Positions 7,703-14,939 of a DNA stretch of 15,259 bases are shown piece after piece. Each line of letters begins with the position of its first letter. The stretch's first letter is position 1. The position numbers and the translations under genes are program-made. The stretch is from Chrysochromulina tobinii (Eukaryota; Haptophyta; Prymnesiales; Chrysochromulinaceae), in assembly GCA_001275005.1 (NCBI GenBank), contig JWZX01002095.1, forward strand, positions 1 through 15,259, read 5' to 3'. A model generated the notes under the pieces. The model searched no databases. It was not told the DNA's origin and saw only the letters and a list, made by a program, of their open reading frames with translations.

Positions 7703-10168
7703 ATGCTGTGGGCCTGGGGAGAAGCCGAATCCGGCGCGCTGGGCATGGGGCCGCCAACAAGCGCACCGCCTCAGCGTCGGAGGTGCGAGAACCTGCCGGT
7801 CGCTGTTAAGGTGGATGCGGTGCAGGCTGCAATCGTACAGGTGTCTGCCGGCGACGCACACTGCCTCGCGTGCGACGAGCTTGGCGGCACGTACTGCTGG
7901 GGCCGCACGCGCGAGGGTCAGTGCGGCCAGCTCTCGATCACGCCCGTGGAGCAGCCAAGATTGATGTCCGAACTGCTGCACGAGTGGGTCGTTCGAGTTG
8001 CTTGCGGTGCGGATGCTAGCTTCGCGCTGACGGCCGGTGGCTCGCTCTACCAGTGGGGAGCTGTGCACGTGCCATCCACTGCGCTTGCGCATGCGGACCT
8101 CGCGGGCTACGGCCGATCTTTCGATTCGGTCAGCGACGCGACGCGCCTCATGCTCCGCCGGAGCGTGAGCGACTTTCTGAGTGGCCGCGACGGCAACGAG
8201 CAGCCGGGGGATGATCAAGGCGGCGAGCCCGACGAAGCAGCACCCGAGACGCTGGGCACTCGCCGCGAGCTCCGGCCAGTCCCGCAGCGCGTGCCACTCC
8301 CGCCGGGCGAACGGGCCTCCCATGTTGCCGCGGGCTTCGGCTTCACCGTCGTCGCCCTGAGCGGCGGCGGCGCGGTGACGTTTGGCACCAACGACCGTTT
8401 CCAGCTTGGCTTGATGGACCGCATGCCGCGCGACGTGCCGACGCGCGTGCCGGCGCTGGGCCAGCGACGGCTCGTCGGGGTGGCCTGTGGACAGCAGCAC
8501 GCTGTCGTCCTCGACGAGGGCGGCGCGGCGTGGAGCTGGGGCCTCGGGTCCTTTGGGCAACTCGGGCACGGGCGCAAGATGGACGAGCGCAAGCCACGGC
8601 GCGTGGATGCGCTCTGGCACATGGGCCGTGTGGAACAGGTGGCGTGCGGCCATCTGCACTCTGCCTTCGTGCTTCGTCCGCGGCCCGAGGTCGGAGCTGT
8701 GCATGGGGTCTCCGAGGCGTTCGACGCGGCCGCAGCGCGGCTGCTCGGATGCGGCCATGCGGAGTACGGCCAGCTGGGTACGGGCGACGCAGGCAACGAA
8801 GGCGACGCCGCGCGCGACTACGCGCTGCCGCGTTGGATCGAGCTGCCGCGCGAGAGCGACGAGCCCTCGATGGTCAGCTGTGGCGCGCAGCACACGTGCG
8901 TGCTCACCGTGCGAGGCGAGTGCCTCACGTTCGGCTGGGGCTCCACAGGCGCGCTCGGGCATGGGACGTTTGGGTACCAGCTGACCGCCCAGCCCGTGGC
9001 CGCGCTGCGCGCGCGGCGGCTCGTGAGCGTGTGTGCCGGCACACGGCACACGCTCGTCATCGAGCGAGGTACCGAGGGAGGCGCGGCCCTCTCGCGTGAC
9101 CTCGGCAACCTCCTGATGCTCGCCTCTGCCGGCGGCGCGGGCGGTGGCGCCGACTTTGCCATCCGAGCAGGCCGCGGGCCGAGCGCTCGAGGGTTCGTGG
9201 CGCACCGGAGCGTGGTCGCTTGCCGGTGCCCGCGTCTCCTGGCCATGCTCGCCCTGGGCTCCGAGCGCTTCAGTCGGCCGCCGCCAGCCGCCACGCCGCC
9301 CGCGCCAGAGTGGCAGTGGCCAGGGCAAACGGCCACCACCGGCGACGCGTCCTCCGAAAAGGCGAGCGCCGCTCTGCCGGAGCTGCGTCTGCCGAGCGTT
9401 CGCGCGCCCATCTTTGCGTTGCTGCTCTCGTGGATCTATACCGGACGCTTCCAATGCACGGAGCGCCTCTTCCTCGAGCAGCTCGCCGCGGCCGCCACGT
9501 TGCTCCGGCTGCCGGCGCTCACGCGGGAGTGCCGCGCGCTCTGTGCCGGCGAGGAGGGGGGCGGTGCTCAGGACGGCGCGCAAGAGGGTGCGCTGGGCGT
9601 GCCGGCCCGAGCCACGCCCACGTCCAGCCTGGGCGCGGACCTGGGCGCGCTCGTCGAGAGCGGCAGCCTGCCCCAGAGCTTCGCTAGCTTGCGACTCGAG
9701 GCCACGGACGGCTGCGCGTATGCTTGCCCCGCACTGCTCTGCTGCCGCTGCGACTTTTTCCGCACGATGCTGCACGGAAGCTTCCGAGAGGCGACGGCGC
9801 GCGAGCAGCACACCGCCGTCGACCTGACGCCCTACGGAATCTCCCTCGCCGAGCTCAGTCTGCTCCTCCGCTTCATCTACTGCGGCCAGGTCACCTGCGC
9901 GAGCTCGCAATCGGGCGGTGACCTCGCCAATCTGGCGCCGGCAGATGCGCTGGCGCTCATCCCGCACGCGTCGGCCCTCCTCATGGACGACCTCAAGCGG
10001 CTGTGCGAGGCCGTGCTCGTCGCAGTTGTGGATGAGGAGAACGCCGCTGCCCTGCTGGACGTGGCCGAACGCTGCTTCGCTGTGCGGTTGAAGGCGACTT
10101 GCGCCGACGTGCTGCACGCGGCGTCGCGCGGCTTTGCGACCACCGCAGGAGATTCACGCTCCACTTAG
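7703..10168 (+). CDS. RCC1-repeat protein with two C-terminal BTB/POZ domains
   Basis: 821 residues. The ATG at 7703 directly begins the first propeller strand (MLWAWGEAESGALGMG), so an in-frame extension to a GTG at 7526 is not needed. RCC1-type blades recur: TYCWGRTREGQCGQL (about 62), SLYQWGAV (about 113), AVTFGTNDRFQLGL (about 222), AAWSWGLGSFGQLGHG (about 275), LLGCGHAEYGQLGTG (about 346) and CLTFGWGSTGALGHG (about 406), each followed by VACG..H..VL-like strands. A low-complexity acidic insert (about 160-185) interrupts blade three. BTB 1 (about 483-610) has FVAHRSVVACRCPRLLAML and LLLSWIYTGRFQC. BTB 2 (about 668-745) has CRCDFFRTMLHGSFRE and LLLRFIYCGQVTC, then a helical end. RCC1-BTB proteins are generally thought to be adaptors, some for Cullin-3 ubiquitin ligases; the partner here is unknown. 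No intron is needed. Confidence 0.92.
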   Translation: MLWAWGEAESGALGMGPPTSAPPQRRRCENLPVAVKVDAVQAAIVQVSAGDAHCLACDELGGTYCWGRTREGQCGQLSITPVEQPRLMSELLHEWVVRVACGADASFALTAGGSLYQWGAVHVPSTALAHADLAGYGRSFDSVSDATRLMLRRSVSDFLSGRDGNEQPGDDQGGEPDEAAPETLGTRRELRPVPQRVPLPPGERASHVAAGFGFTVVALSGGGAVTFGTNDRFQLGLMDRMPRDVPTRVPALGQRRLVGVACGQQHAVVLDEGGAAWSWGLGSFGQLGHGRKMDERKPRRVDALWHMGRVEQVACGHLHSAFVLRPRPEVGAVHGVSEAFDAAAARLLGCGHAEYGQLGTGDAGNEGDAARDYALPRWIELPRESDEPSMVSCGAQHTCVLTVRGECLTFGWGSTGALGHGTFGYQLTAQPVAALRARRLVSVCAGTRHTLVIERGTEGGAALSRDLGNLLMLASAGGAGGGADFAIRAGRGPSARGFVAHRSVVACRCPRLLAMLALGSERFSRPPPAATPPAPEWQWPGQTATTGDASSEKASAALPELRLPSVRAPIFALLLSWIYTGRFQCTERLFLEQLAAAATLLRLPALTRECRALCAGEEGGGAQDGAQEGALGVPARATPTSSLGADLGALVESGSLPQSFASLRLEATDGCAYACPALLCCRCDFFRTMLHGSFREATAREQHTAVDLTPYGISLAELSLLLRFIYCGQVTCASSQSGGDLANLAPADALALIPHASALLMDDLKRLCEAVLVAVVDEENAAALLDVAERCFAVRLKATCADVLHAASRGFATTAGDSRST

Positions 10169-10523
10169 GTTTTCTTTGAAACTTCACCGACAGTTGTGAT
10201 GTGGTGTGGTCTGTGTTCTCGCTTGTAATGTGTGACATGTATCGCGGTGCGGAAACTCGGAACGGAATGCGATGCGGACGGGCGAATGTATCCGCGTAGA
10301 TCGACGCATGAGATCGACGAGACCGGTGCAGACGTCTCGACCGGCGTGCTATTTTGTATTTGACTAGGAGTGCATATCAGACCCAGTTCAAAATCAGGTG
10401 GCACTGGGCACAGTGTGTGAATCCCAGAAATAAGCCTCCCCACTCCCCATTGGGGTCAAAGCAGACCTTGCTACGGTACGCGCAGATGTGACTTGCCGAC
10501 GGCACTGACGCAGCAGCTGCGGT
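10169..10523. other. Spacer between convergent genes
   Basis: These 355 bp separate the stops of two converging genes and must hold both 3' UTRs and polyadenylation sites. The GC content is lower than in the flanking genes. I see no coding frame, RNA gene or repeat of note, and no polyadenylation signal that I can assign. Confidence 0.6.
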
Positions 10524-11444
10524 TCAGTCGCCAGCAGTGGGCGGGTTCCGCCGCGGCCGCCCATACCCATCGCTCCCGCGCCCGCGCCCGCTAGCACCCC
10601 CTCGCCCACCCCTCGCGCCCATCCCACCCATCCCACCCATCCCACCCATCCCACCCATCCCACCCATGCCACCGCCTCCGCCCATATCGCCCATCCCAGC
10701 GAACATGGCGAGCAGCGGGCCCATCTGTTGGAGAGTCTCCACGGCCTTGAGAAAGGCCTCCTTGCCCGCCTTGTACGCCTTGCCAAGTTCGGTGCGTTCG
10801 ATCGAGCCGTTTCCGTCAACGTCCAGCCACTTGATACCCTCGGAAAGGGACATCTCCGTGGATCTCAGCTCGCCCATCACCTTGAGCACCAGCTGGCGCA
10901 TGTCCGCCACGTTGCCGCGCACCGGGAAGTCGGCGTGGACCAGTGCGACGAGCTTGTCGAGCAGCTCGCCATCGGGCGCCACAGCCGCAGATATCTCGGC
11001 CGCGCTCACCGACCCGTCCTTGTCGCCGTCAGCCGTCTCGAACATGGCGCGCGTCAGGTTGCGGAGCGTGCCGCTCTTGAATGCCTTTTCTGCCTTTGCA
11101 AACAGCTTGAGCTCCTTTTGAGAGAGGCCGCCCGACGCGTCAGCGTCGACGATCTCGAATATCGTAGGCGCGGCGCTCTTCGCGGAGCTGATCATCTTCT
11201 GCATGTCGTTGGGACCCGCGCCAGGATCCCCGCCCATCGCGCCCATCGCCGCAAACCCGTCCAAGCTCTCGAGGACCTCGGTCAGCGTCACCTTGCCGTC
11301 GTGCGATTTGTCGAAGGCCTGCATGAGCACGCTATCCAGCGGCTGCAAGGCCTGCTGCTGGCCGTTGGCACCCAAACCCTGCTGCATCTGCGCTCGCGCG
11401 CATATTGAAGAGTAGGCGAGGAAGAGGGCGATCTTTGGGCGCAT
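10524..11444 (-). CDS. Secreted or ER-lumen calcium-binding protein with four EF-hands
   Basis: 306 residues, ATG at 11442-11444, stop TGA at 10524. Starting here gives a classical signal peptide (MRPKIALFLAYSSICARAQ); an in-frame extension to a GTG at 11501 would bury it and is rejected. Four canonical 12-residue EF-hand loops are visible: DKSHDGKVTLTE (45-56), DADASGGLSQKE (100-111), DGDKDGSVSAAE (139-150) and DVDGNGSIERTE (208-219). All have acidic first and last positions and Gly at position 6, so Ca binding is likely at all four. The C-terminus has a Met-rich helix (LLAMFAGMGDM), then a tandem GGM repeat (about 255-277) and an RGG-like basic tail (about 278-300). There is no KDEL-type ending, so secretion or a vesicular location is possible. 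It converges on the RCC1-BTB gene. Confidence 0.88.
   Translation of the reverse strand: MRPKIALFLAYSSICARAQMQQGLGANGQQQALQPLDSVLMQAFDKSHDGKVTLTEVLESLDGFAAMGAMGGDPGAGPNDMQKMISSAKSAAPTIFEIVDADASGGLSQKELKLFAKAEKAFKSGTLRNLTRAMFETADGDKDGSVSAAEISAAVAPDGELLDKLVALVHADFPVRGNVADMRQLVLKVMGELRSTEMSLSEGIKWLDVDGNGSIERTELGKAYKAGKEAFLKAVETLQQMGPLLAMFAGMGDMGGGGGMGGMGGMGGMGGMGGMGARGGRGGASGRGRGSDGYGRPRRNPPTAGD
10619..10671. repeat. 9-bp minisatellite encoding the GGM repeat
   Basis: About six near-identical tandem copies of CCCATCCCA lie inside the EF-hand gene. On the minus strand each unit encodes Gly-Gly-Met. The near-perfect DNA identity suggests recent slippage and likely length variation between alleles. 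Confidence 0.9.
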
Positions 11445-11468
11445 TTTTTGTGGTTGTGTGAACGTTGA

Positions 11469-11518
11469 CACGTGTTCGAAGAATCCTGTGAATGATGGCA
11501 CGTGTTCGAAGAATCCTG
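11469..11518. repeat. 20-bp direct repeat just upstream of the EF-hand gene
   Basis: CACGTGTTCGAAGAATCCTG occurs at 11469-11488 and again at 11499-11518, exactly 30 bp apart, 25-75 bp upstream of the ATG at 11444. Each copy holds a CACGTG E-box-like hexamer and TTCGAA. It may be a paired regulatory site or a small promoter duplication. Confidence 0.85.
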
Positions 11519-12083
11519 AGCCCGCGAGCTCGTGAGCTTCACACGTTTAAATGGGGGCCTCGACCGAGGCACATTGATCATTGTGACCCCAAGTCGCACC
11601 TGTGAGTGCACACGTTCCGACGTTCGCGCTTCGCGGTTCGGCGAGCACGATCGTGCGAGATGACATATCTTCAGATGTGAAGATCGAAGATGAGCAATGA
11701 TGAGCGTTGAGCCCGGGTCGCGACTCGCGTTTCGTACAGGGTTTCGTACCCGACCGTTCGAGGTTCGTTTTGTTTTTTGGTCGGGAGGTTCCGTACGGCG
11801 TACGGTAACCGTTTTAACGGTCGCTACGTTCCATGCTACGTTCCTACGATTCTTCGTCTTCTTTCTCGTGCTGCCTGTTAGCTGCCTGGGCGTAAGTGAA
11901 CCGGTGCACACTATGTATCGAGTTGGGTAAGAGTGGCAATAATGCTGACTGAGCACACAGACGCAAAGATACCCCATTCTGGCTGACCAATGACATCTCG
12001 GACCGCATTACGGTCGAGTGCATTGATCGGCCTATGGGACGTGCCTAGCCGTATGCTCCGTCGAGACATGCATTTCGTGCGGC
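11519..12083. other. Gene-free stretch upstream of the EF-hand gene
   Basis: No coding frame is convincing on either strand. The segment near 11740-11870 is T-rich with repeated TTTCGTAC and CTACGTTCC words. A small inverted repeat CCGTACG-G-CGTACGG lies at 11791-11805. No RNA gene is seen. Confidence 0.55.
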
Positions 12084-12111
12084 CGTGCGGCATCGGCATC
12101 GATGCCGCACG
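12084..12111. repeat. Perfect 12-bp hairpin with GCAT loop
   Basis: CGTGCGGCATCG (12084-12095) and CGATGCCGCACG (12100-12111) are exact reverse complements around a 4-nt loop GCAT. It lies in a GC-rich stretch without a recognisable gene, and no T-run follows. Confidence 0.85.
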
Positions 12112-12357
12112 CCCGAGCGTTCGAGCACGCGCGGCGGCGCGGTCGGGGCGCGCGGCCTCGGAGGCGCGCTGCGCGGCCGCGGTCCCCACCCATGCAGCAC
12201 ACCGGTCGTCGTCGTCGTCGAGCGCGTCGAGCGTCGTGGCGCGCGGCGCGGCCGGGCGGAGCGACCCTTTTCGTCCGCTGCGTGGTCGCCACTCGATGAC
12301 CTCGGTCGGGTCGGCGCGCCGGCCGCAGCGTTTCGCCGCAGGCAGACCATCCCAACC

Positions 12358-12767
12358 CTACGGCGTACAGGAGCGCGCGCCTCGAATCACCTTGCCTGGG
12401 TTGGCAAGCCAGTGGATCTTGCGGAGGTCAATCTGGTTGCTGATCGAGTTGAGAGCACGTCGCTCAGCTCCGTGGTCTTGTCGGCGAACGTTTTTCGGCA
12501 GCGTGCTGAAGCACCGTCTGCAGCACGGAGAGCACTGGCAGGGTGACCCGCACCTTGTTGCACTTTTCCGTCTGCGTGGGGTCGGCCTCGGCGTCGCCGT
12601 CGGTGCGATTCGCTCTCGCCGTGGTCGGCATCGACCGCGGGCTTCGCCTCGAAGCCCGGACGGGCCGATCCTCCGAGCGCGACTGAAGCCGCCAAGGAGA
12701 GCCCGGCAGCGAGCGACGCGCAAGGGTCAACGAGTGCTGCGGGGACGGGGGCCGAAGTTGGGGCCAC
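12358..12767 (-). pseudogene. Frame-broken coding remnant, family not recognised
   Basis: Coding-like peptide segments follow one another on the minus strand but lie in different frames. In order they are ASLAAGLSLAASVALGGSAR and GFEAKPAVDADHGESES (from about 12720 to 12610), then QTEKCNKVRVTLPVLSVLQ and TVLQHAAEK (about 12575-12490), then FADKTTELSDVL (about 12490-12455), then NSISNQIDLRKIHWLANPGK (about 12450-12385), ending at TAG 12358-12360. At least three frame changes would be needed and no good splice sites explain them. The start is unclear: the first in-frame start-like codon is a GTG at 12767. It is either a decaying gene or a gene with assembly indels. 12112-12357 shows no convincing gene. 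Confidence 0.45.
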
Positions 12768-12970
12768 GCGGGATGTAACGGGGGGGGGTTGGTGTGTCCA
12801 GTCGTAATATGTGGGTATGCTGTCGAGGGAGTGATGCAGCCATGTTTGAGGTTGCTCTTCGAGAGTCGGCGGTCAGGGGTTGGAAGCGCGTATTCTGGCA
12901 GGGTGGTGACGAGTGTTGAAAAGAAAGCAGTTTATATACGTTTACTCCACATCATCAGCATGCAACAACA
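12768..12970. other. Spacer before the tRNA gene
   Basis: It contains a G homopolymer (12780-12788) and then sequence of moderate GC with no coding frame. Nothing else is recognised. Confidence 0.5.
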
Positions 12971-13063
12971 TTCTCTTTAGTATAGTGGCTAGTATCCCAC
13001 GCCGTCAAGCTGCTCTGCCGCCGCGGAACCGTGGAGACCCGGGTTCAATTCCCGGAAGGGAAG
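12971..13063 (+). tRNA. tRNA-Asp-like gene (GTC) with a 21-nt intron
   Basis: A full cloverleaf can be drawn. The acceptor stem TTCTCTT (12971-12977) pairs with AAGGGAA (13056-13062) with one T-G wobble; the discriminator is G (13063). The D arm GTAT-AGTGGCTAGT-ATC (12980-12996) matches the eukaryotic Asp/Glu type. Anticodon stem CCACG (12997-13001) pairs with CGTGG (13030-13034). T stem CCGGG (13039-13043) pairs with CCCGG (13051-13055) around loop TTCAATT. The anticodon loop is interrupted after position 37: removing 13008-13028 leaves C-C-GTC-A-C. Position 33 would then be C instead of the near-universal T, which is odd. A tRNA-Glu with a differently placed intron is the alternative. A B box (GGTTCAATTCC) and a T7 pol III stop after 13067 are present. 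Confidence 0.75.
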
Positions 13064-13222
13064 CGCGTTTTTTTGTTGGGTTGTTTGGGGGTGGGGTGTT
13101 CTGTGGGGGTGTTTTGGGGGTGGTTTGGGGGGTGTTTTGGGGGGTGGTTTTTTTGGTGTTGGGGTGTTTAGAGGGGTGTGTTTGTGGTTGTTGTGGGTGT
13201 TTTTGTTGTAGGGGTGTTTAGG
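13064..13222. repeat. GT-only tract (strand-asymmetric)
   Basis: Almost every base on the plus strand is G or T, in words such as GGGGTGTTTTGGGGG. It starts at the pol III stop of the tRNA gene. Multiple G-runs could form G-quadruplexes. A similar tract recurs at 13733-13803. It resembles no telomere unit that I know. Confidence 0.85.
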
Positions 13223-13255
13223 CCCGCCCCGCGCGCCGCCGCCGCCGCGCCCGCC

Positions 13256-13327
13256 CCACGCCGTCAAGCTGCTGCTCTGCCGCCGCAGAACCGCGTGGAG
13301 ACCCGGGTTCAATTCCCGGAAGGGAAG
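13256..13327 (+). pseudogene. 5'-truncated copy of the intron-bearing tRNA
   Basis: From CCACG (13256) to the discriminator G (13327) this matches the intact tRNA 193-265 bp upstream, including the anticodon stem, an intron-like insert longer by 5 nt (an extra CTG plus an end change), the T arm and AAGGGAA, and again GCGCG plus a T-run. The acceptor 5' strand and D arm are replaced by CGCC-rich sequence, so no cloverleaf can form. Confidence 0.8.
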
Positions 13328-13500
13328 CGCGTTTTTTCTTCTTTTCCCCCTCTTCCCTTTCCCCCCCCCCTTCCCCTTCCCTCCTCTCTTCCTCTCCTCC
13401 CTCCCTCTCTTCCCTTTTTCCCTCTTTTCCCTCTTTTCCCTCTTTCCCTCTTTTTTCCCTGCACCTCTTCACCCTCTTTTCCCTCTTTCCTACATTTTTT
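13328..13500. repeat. Polypyrimidine (CT) tract
   Basis: About 170 bp of almost pure C and T on the plus strand, in words like TTTTCCCTC, with a few isolated purines near 13461-13495. Such tracts can form triplex (H-DNA) and are hard to assemble. It follows the truncated tRNA copy directly. Confidence 0.9.
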
Positions 13501-13521
13501 TGAGAGAGAGGGATTCTCTCA

Positions 13522-13534
13522 CTCTTTAGTATAG
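13522..13534 (+). repeat. 13-bp match to the 5' part of the tRNA
   Basis: CTCTTTAGTATAG is identical to 12973-12985 of the intact tRNA (end of the acceptor strand and start of the D arm). What follows (GGGGGTCTGG) no longer matches. Short enough to be chance, but it lies beside two other copies. Confidence 0.35.
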
Positions 13535-13732
13535 GGGGGTCTGGGCTCCGGCTCCCAAAAGGTGCAAGAAACGGATGTTTCGTGTAAGAATAGAGTCCGC
13601 GGGCGCGGGGTTTGAGGGTTGGTCTCTCCCGCGCGGCTTCAAAAGCCGCCTCTGCGGAACCATCCGGACATCTGGCCGCGCGGCCGCCAGGACGTCCGAA
13701 CAGCATGAATGCGCAGGCTCTACATTCGAAAC
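13535..13732. other. Gene-free stretch with small hairpin
   Basis: No convincing coding frame is seen. A perfect 7-bp hairpin GCGGCTT-CAA-AAGCCGC lies at 13633-13649. Nothing else is recognised. Confidence 0.4.
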
Positions 13733-13803
13733 TCTGGGTGTTTTGGGGGGTGTTTGGGGGGGTGTTTTGGGGGTTGGGGTGTTTTGGGGGTGTTTTTGTG
13801 GTT
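13733..13803. repeat. Second GT-only tract
   Basis: The same GGGGTGTTTTGGGGG words as at 13064-13222, again ending in GTTTTTGTGGTTG. It directly precedes coding-like sequence, so it could be intron or spacer sequence. The shared words suggest both tracts belong to one repeat family. Confidence 0.85.
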
Positions 13804-13948
13804 GCAACGCGCGTACTCGTCGTGCAAGTACCTGCTCTTCCGGCTGGCGCACGCCGACGTGGGCGATGCGCTCGAGAGCGTGTGCTCTAGCTCGCCGTCG
13901 ATGCCGCTCGTCGTGCTCACCGCCACGGCGACGCACGAGGAGGTGTGA
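13804..13948 (+). pseudogene. RecQ-like helicase motif III fragment
   Basis: The frame reading KYLLFRLAHADVGDALES then PSMPLVVLTATATHEEV ends at TGA 13946-13948. PLVVLTATAT is the typical motif III of RecQ-family DNA helicases. GAG|GTGTGA at 13942/13943 could be an intron donor instead of a real end. No motif I (GxGKS) or II (DEAH) is present nearby, so no working helicase is encoded. Confidence 0.5.
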
Positions 13949-14029
13949 TGCGCAACCAGGTGACGGCGCTCCCGCCGGGTGCCGCCGCGGCCGCCGCCAC
14001 GCACGGCCTGTACACGGCCTGGCGCTCGC

Positions 14030-14171
14030 CTGGCTGCTCTACGCCGCGGGCGCGGTGCAGCTGCTCTACGTGGCGCCCGAGAGCGTCGTGGCCCACGCCG
14101 AGCTGCTGCGCCTGGATGAGCGCGCGGCGCGGCCTCTACGGAGACATCTTCGTCTTCAAACATCTCATTAA
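14030..14171 (+). pseudogene. RecQ-like helicase motif Ib fragment
   Basis: GAVQLLYVAPESVVAHAELL (about 14050-14109) resembles RecQ motif Ib (LLYVTPE). It lies in a different frame from, and downstream of, the motif III fragment, whereas motif Ib precedes motif III in real RecQ proteins. The frame closes at 14171. Confidence 0.4.
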
Positions 14172-14298
14172 CATCAACCATTGACTACAAGTTCAATGCT
14201 CGTACCTTCCGAGCGCTTGATCCAAGGCCGTAAATGATTTGGGGAGCCGCCGCCGCGAGATTTGGGGTTTGTCCAGAGTTCATCGCCCCTCAAGCCAG

Positions 14299-14472
14299 AT
14301 GCCGGGGCTCTACCCGGTGACGGCCGCAACAATCACGCCGTCGGGCGACCTGCTGACCTCGAGCTACCACGCTGGCCAGCACGCGCTGCAGCGCGCGGAG
14401 CACTCGAAGCTGGGGCTCGGCGTTGGCGGCTACGTGGCGTTCATCGCGCAGCGCCGCGGGTGCTCACCGCGG
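14299..14472 (+). pseudogene. Coding-like fragment, possible RecQ motif IV
   Basis: In a third frame, LLTSSYHAGQHALQRAEHSK recalls the YHAG....R segment of RecQ motif IV, then GLGVGGYVAFIAQRRG. The match rests on a few residues, and another family is possible. Confidence 0.25.
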
Positions 14473-14512
14473 GACGGCGGCACGCGGCCGGGTACGAACG
14501 GGTCGGTGAACA

Positions 14513-14852
14513 TCATGACCGCCGTTGTACCCCACGCCCCCCCACAGCCGCGCGCAGCGCCGCCTCGAGACGATCCTTCTCCTCCGCGTCGAGCAGCTCG
14601 CGCCGCGCATCGTCGAGTGCCGCCCACACGAGCCGCTCGTCGCAGCCTCTCGGGAAATCCCCGAACCGCAGCAGCAGCAGGGCCTAGTTGAGCGCCGCGT
14701 CGGTACATCTCGACATTGCGCCAGATCGCGAGCACCTCGATCGAGCCGTCGAGCTTCTTCCGCCGCCGCAGGGGCGAGTACAGGATGAGGAGCGCGAGCA
14801 GCCCGCGGTGCAGTGCCCGCTGTCTCTTCTCCTCGGGCGTCGCGTTCTCCAC
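14513..14852 (-). pseudogene. Frame-broken helical protein fragment, family not recognised
   Basis: The minus strand reads ENATPEEKRQRALHRGLLAL, then LLILYSPLRRRKKLDGSIEV and LAIWRNVEMYRRGAQL up to about 14684. One base out of frame it continues ALLLLRFGDFPRGCDERLVW and AALDDARRELLDAEEKDRLE, then AALRAAVGG, closing at TGA 14513-14515. Dropping one G in AACTAGGCCCTG would join the two parts, so this looks like one protein interrupted by a single-base shift. No ATG is seen upstream; the frame is open past 14852. It overlaps no plus-strand gene. Confidence 0.45.
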
Positions 14853-14918
14853 CCGGGGTATCGACGGCCTCTTTGGAAGTGACGGGGGTGCTCTATAGAG
14901 GGGGGGTAATCAAGTTGC

Positions 14919-14939
14919 CCCGCGCGCATAGCGCGCGGG
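14919..14939. repeat. Perfect 9-bp GC hairpin followed by a T-run
   Basis: CCCGCGCGC (14919-14927) and GCGCGCGGG (14931-14939) pair around an ATA loop, followed by TTTTGAAAATTTT. It looks like a bacterial terminator, but in this eukaryotic setting that function is not expected. Confidence 0.7.

Noticed and set aside
7613-10117. Open frame of 834 codons antisense to the RCC1-BTB gene
   Set aside because: It is the shadow of a GC-rich gene. Its translation is Arg/Ala/Gly-rich without domains, while the plus strand shows clear RCC1 and BTB motifs.
11445-11501. 19-codon N-terminal extension of the EF-hand gene
   Set aside because: It would start at GTG and hide a good signal peptide; it also covers the direct repeat.
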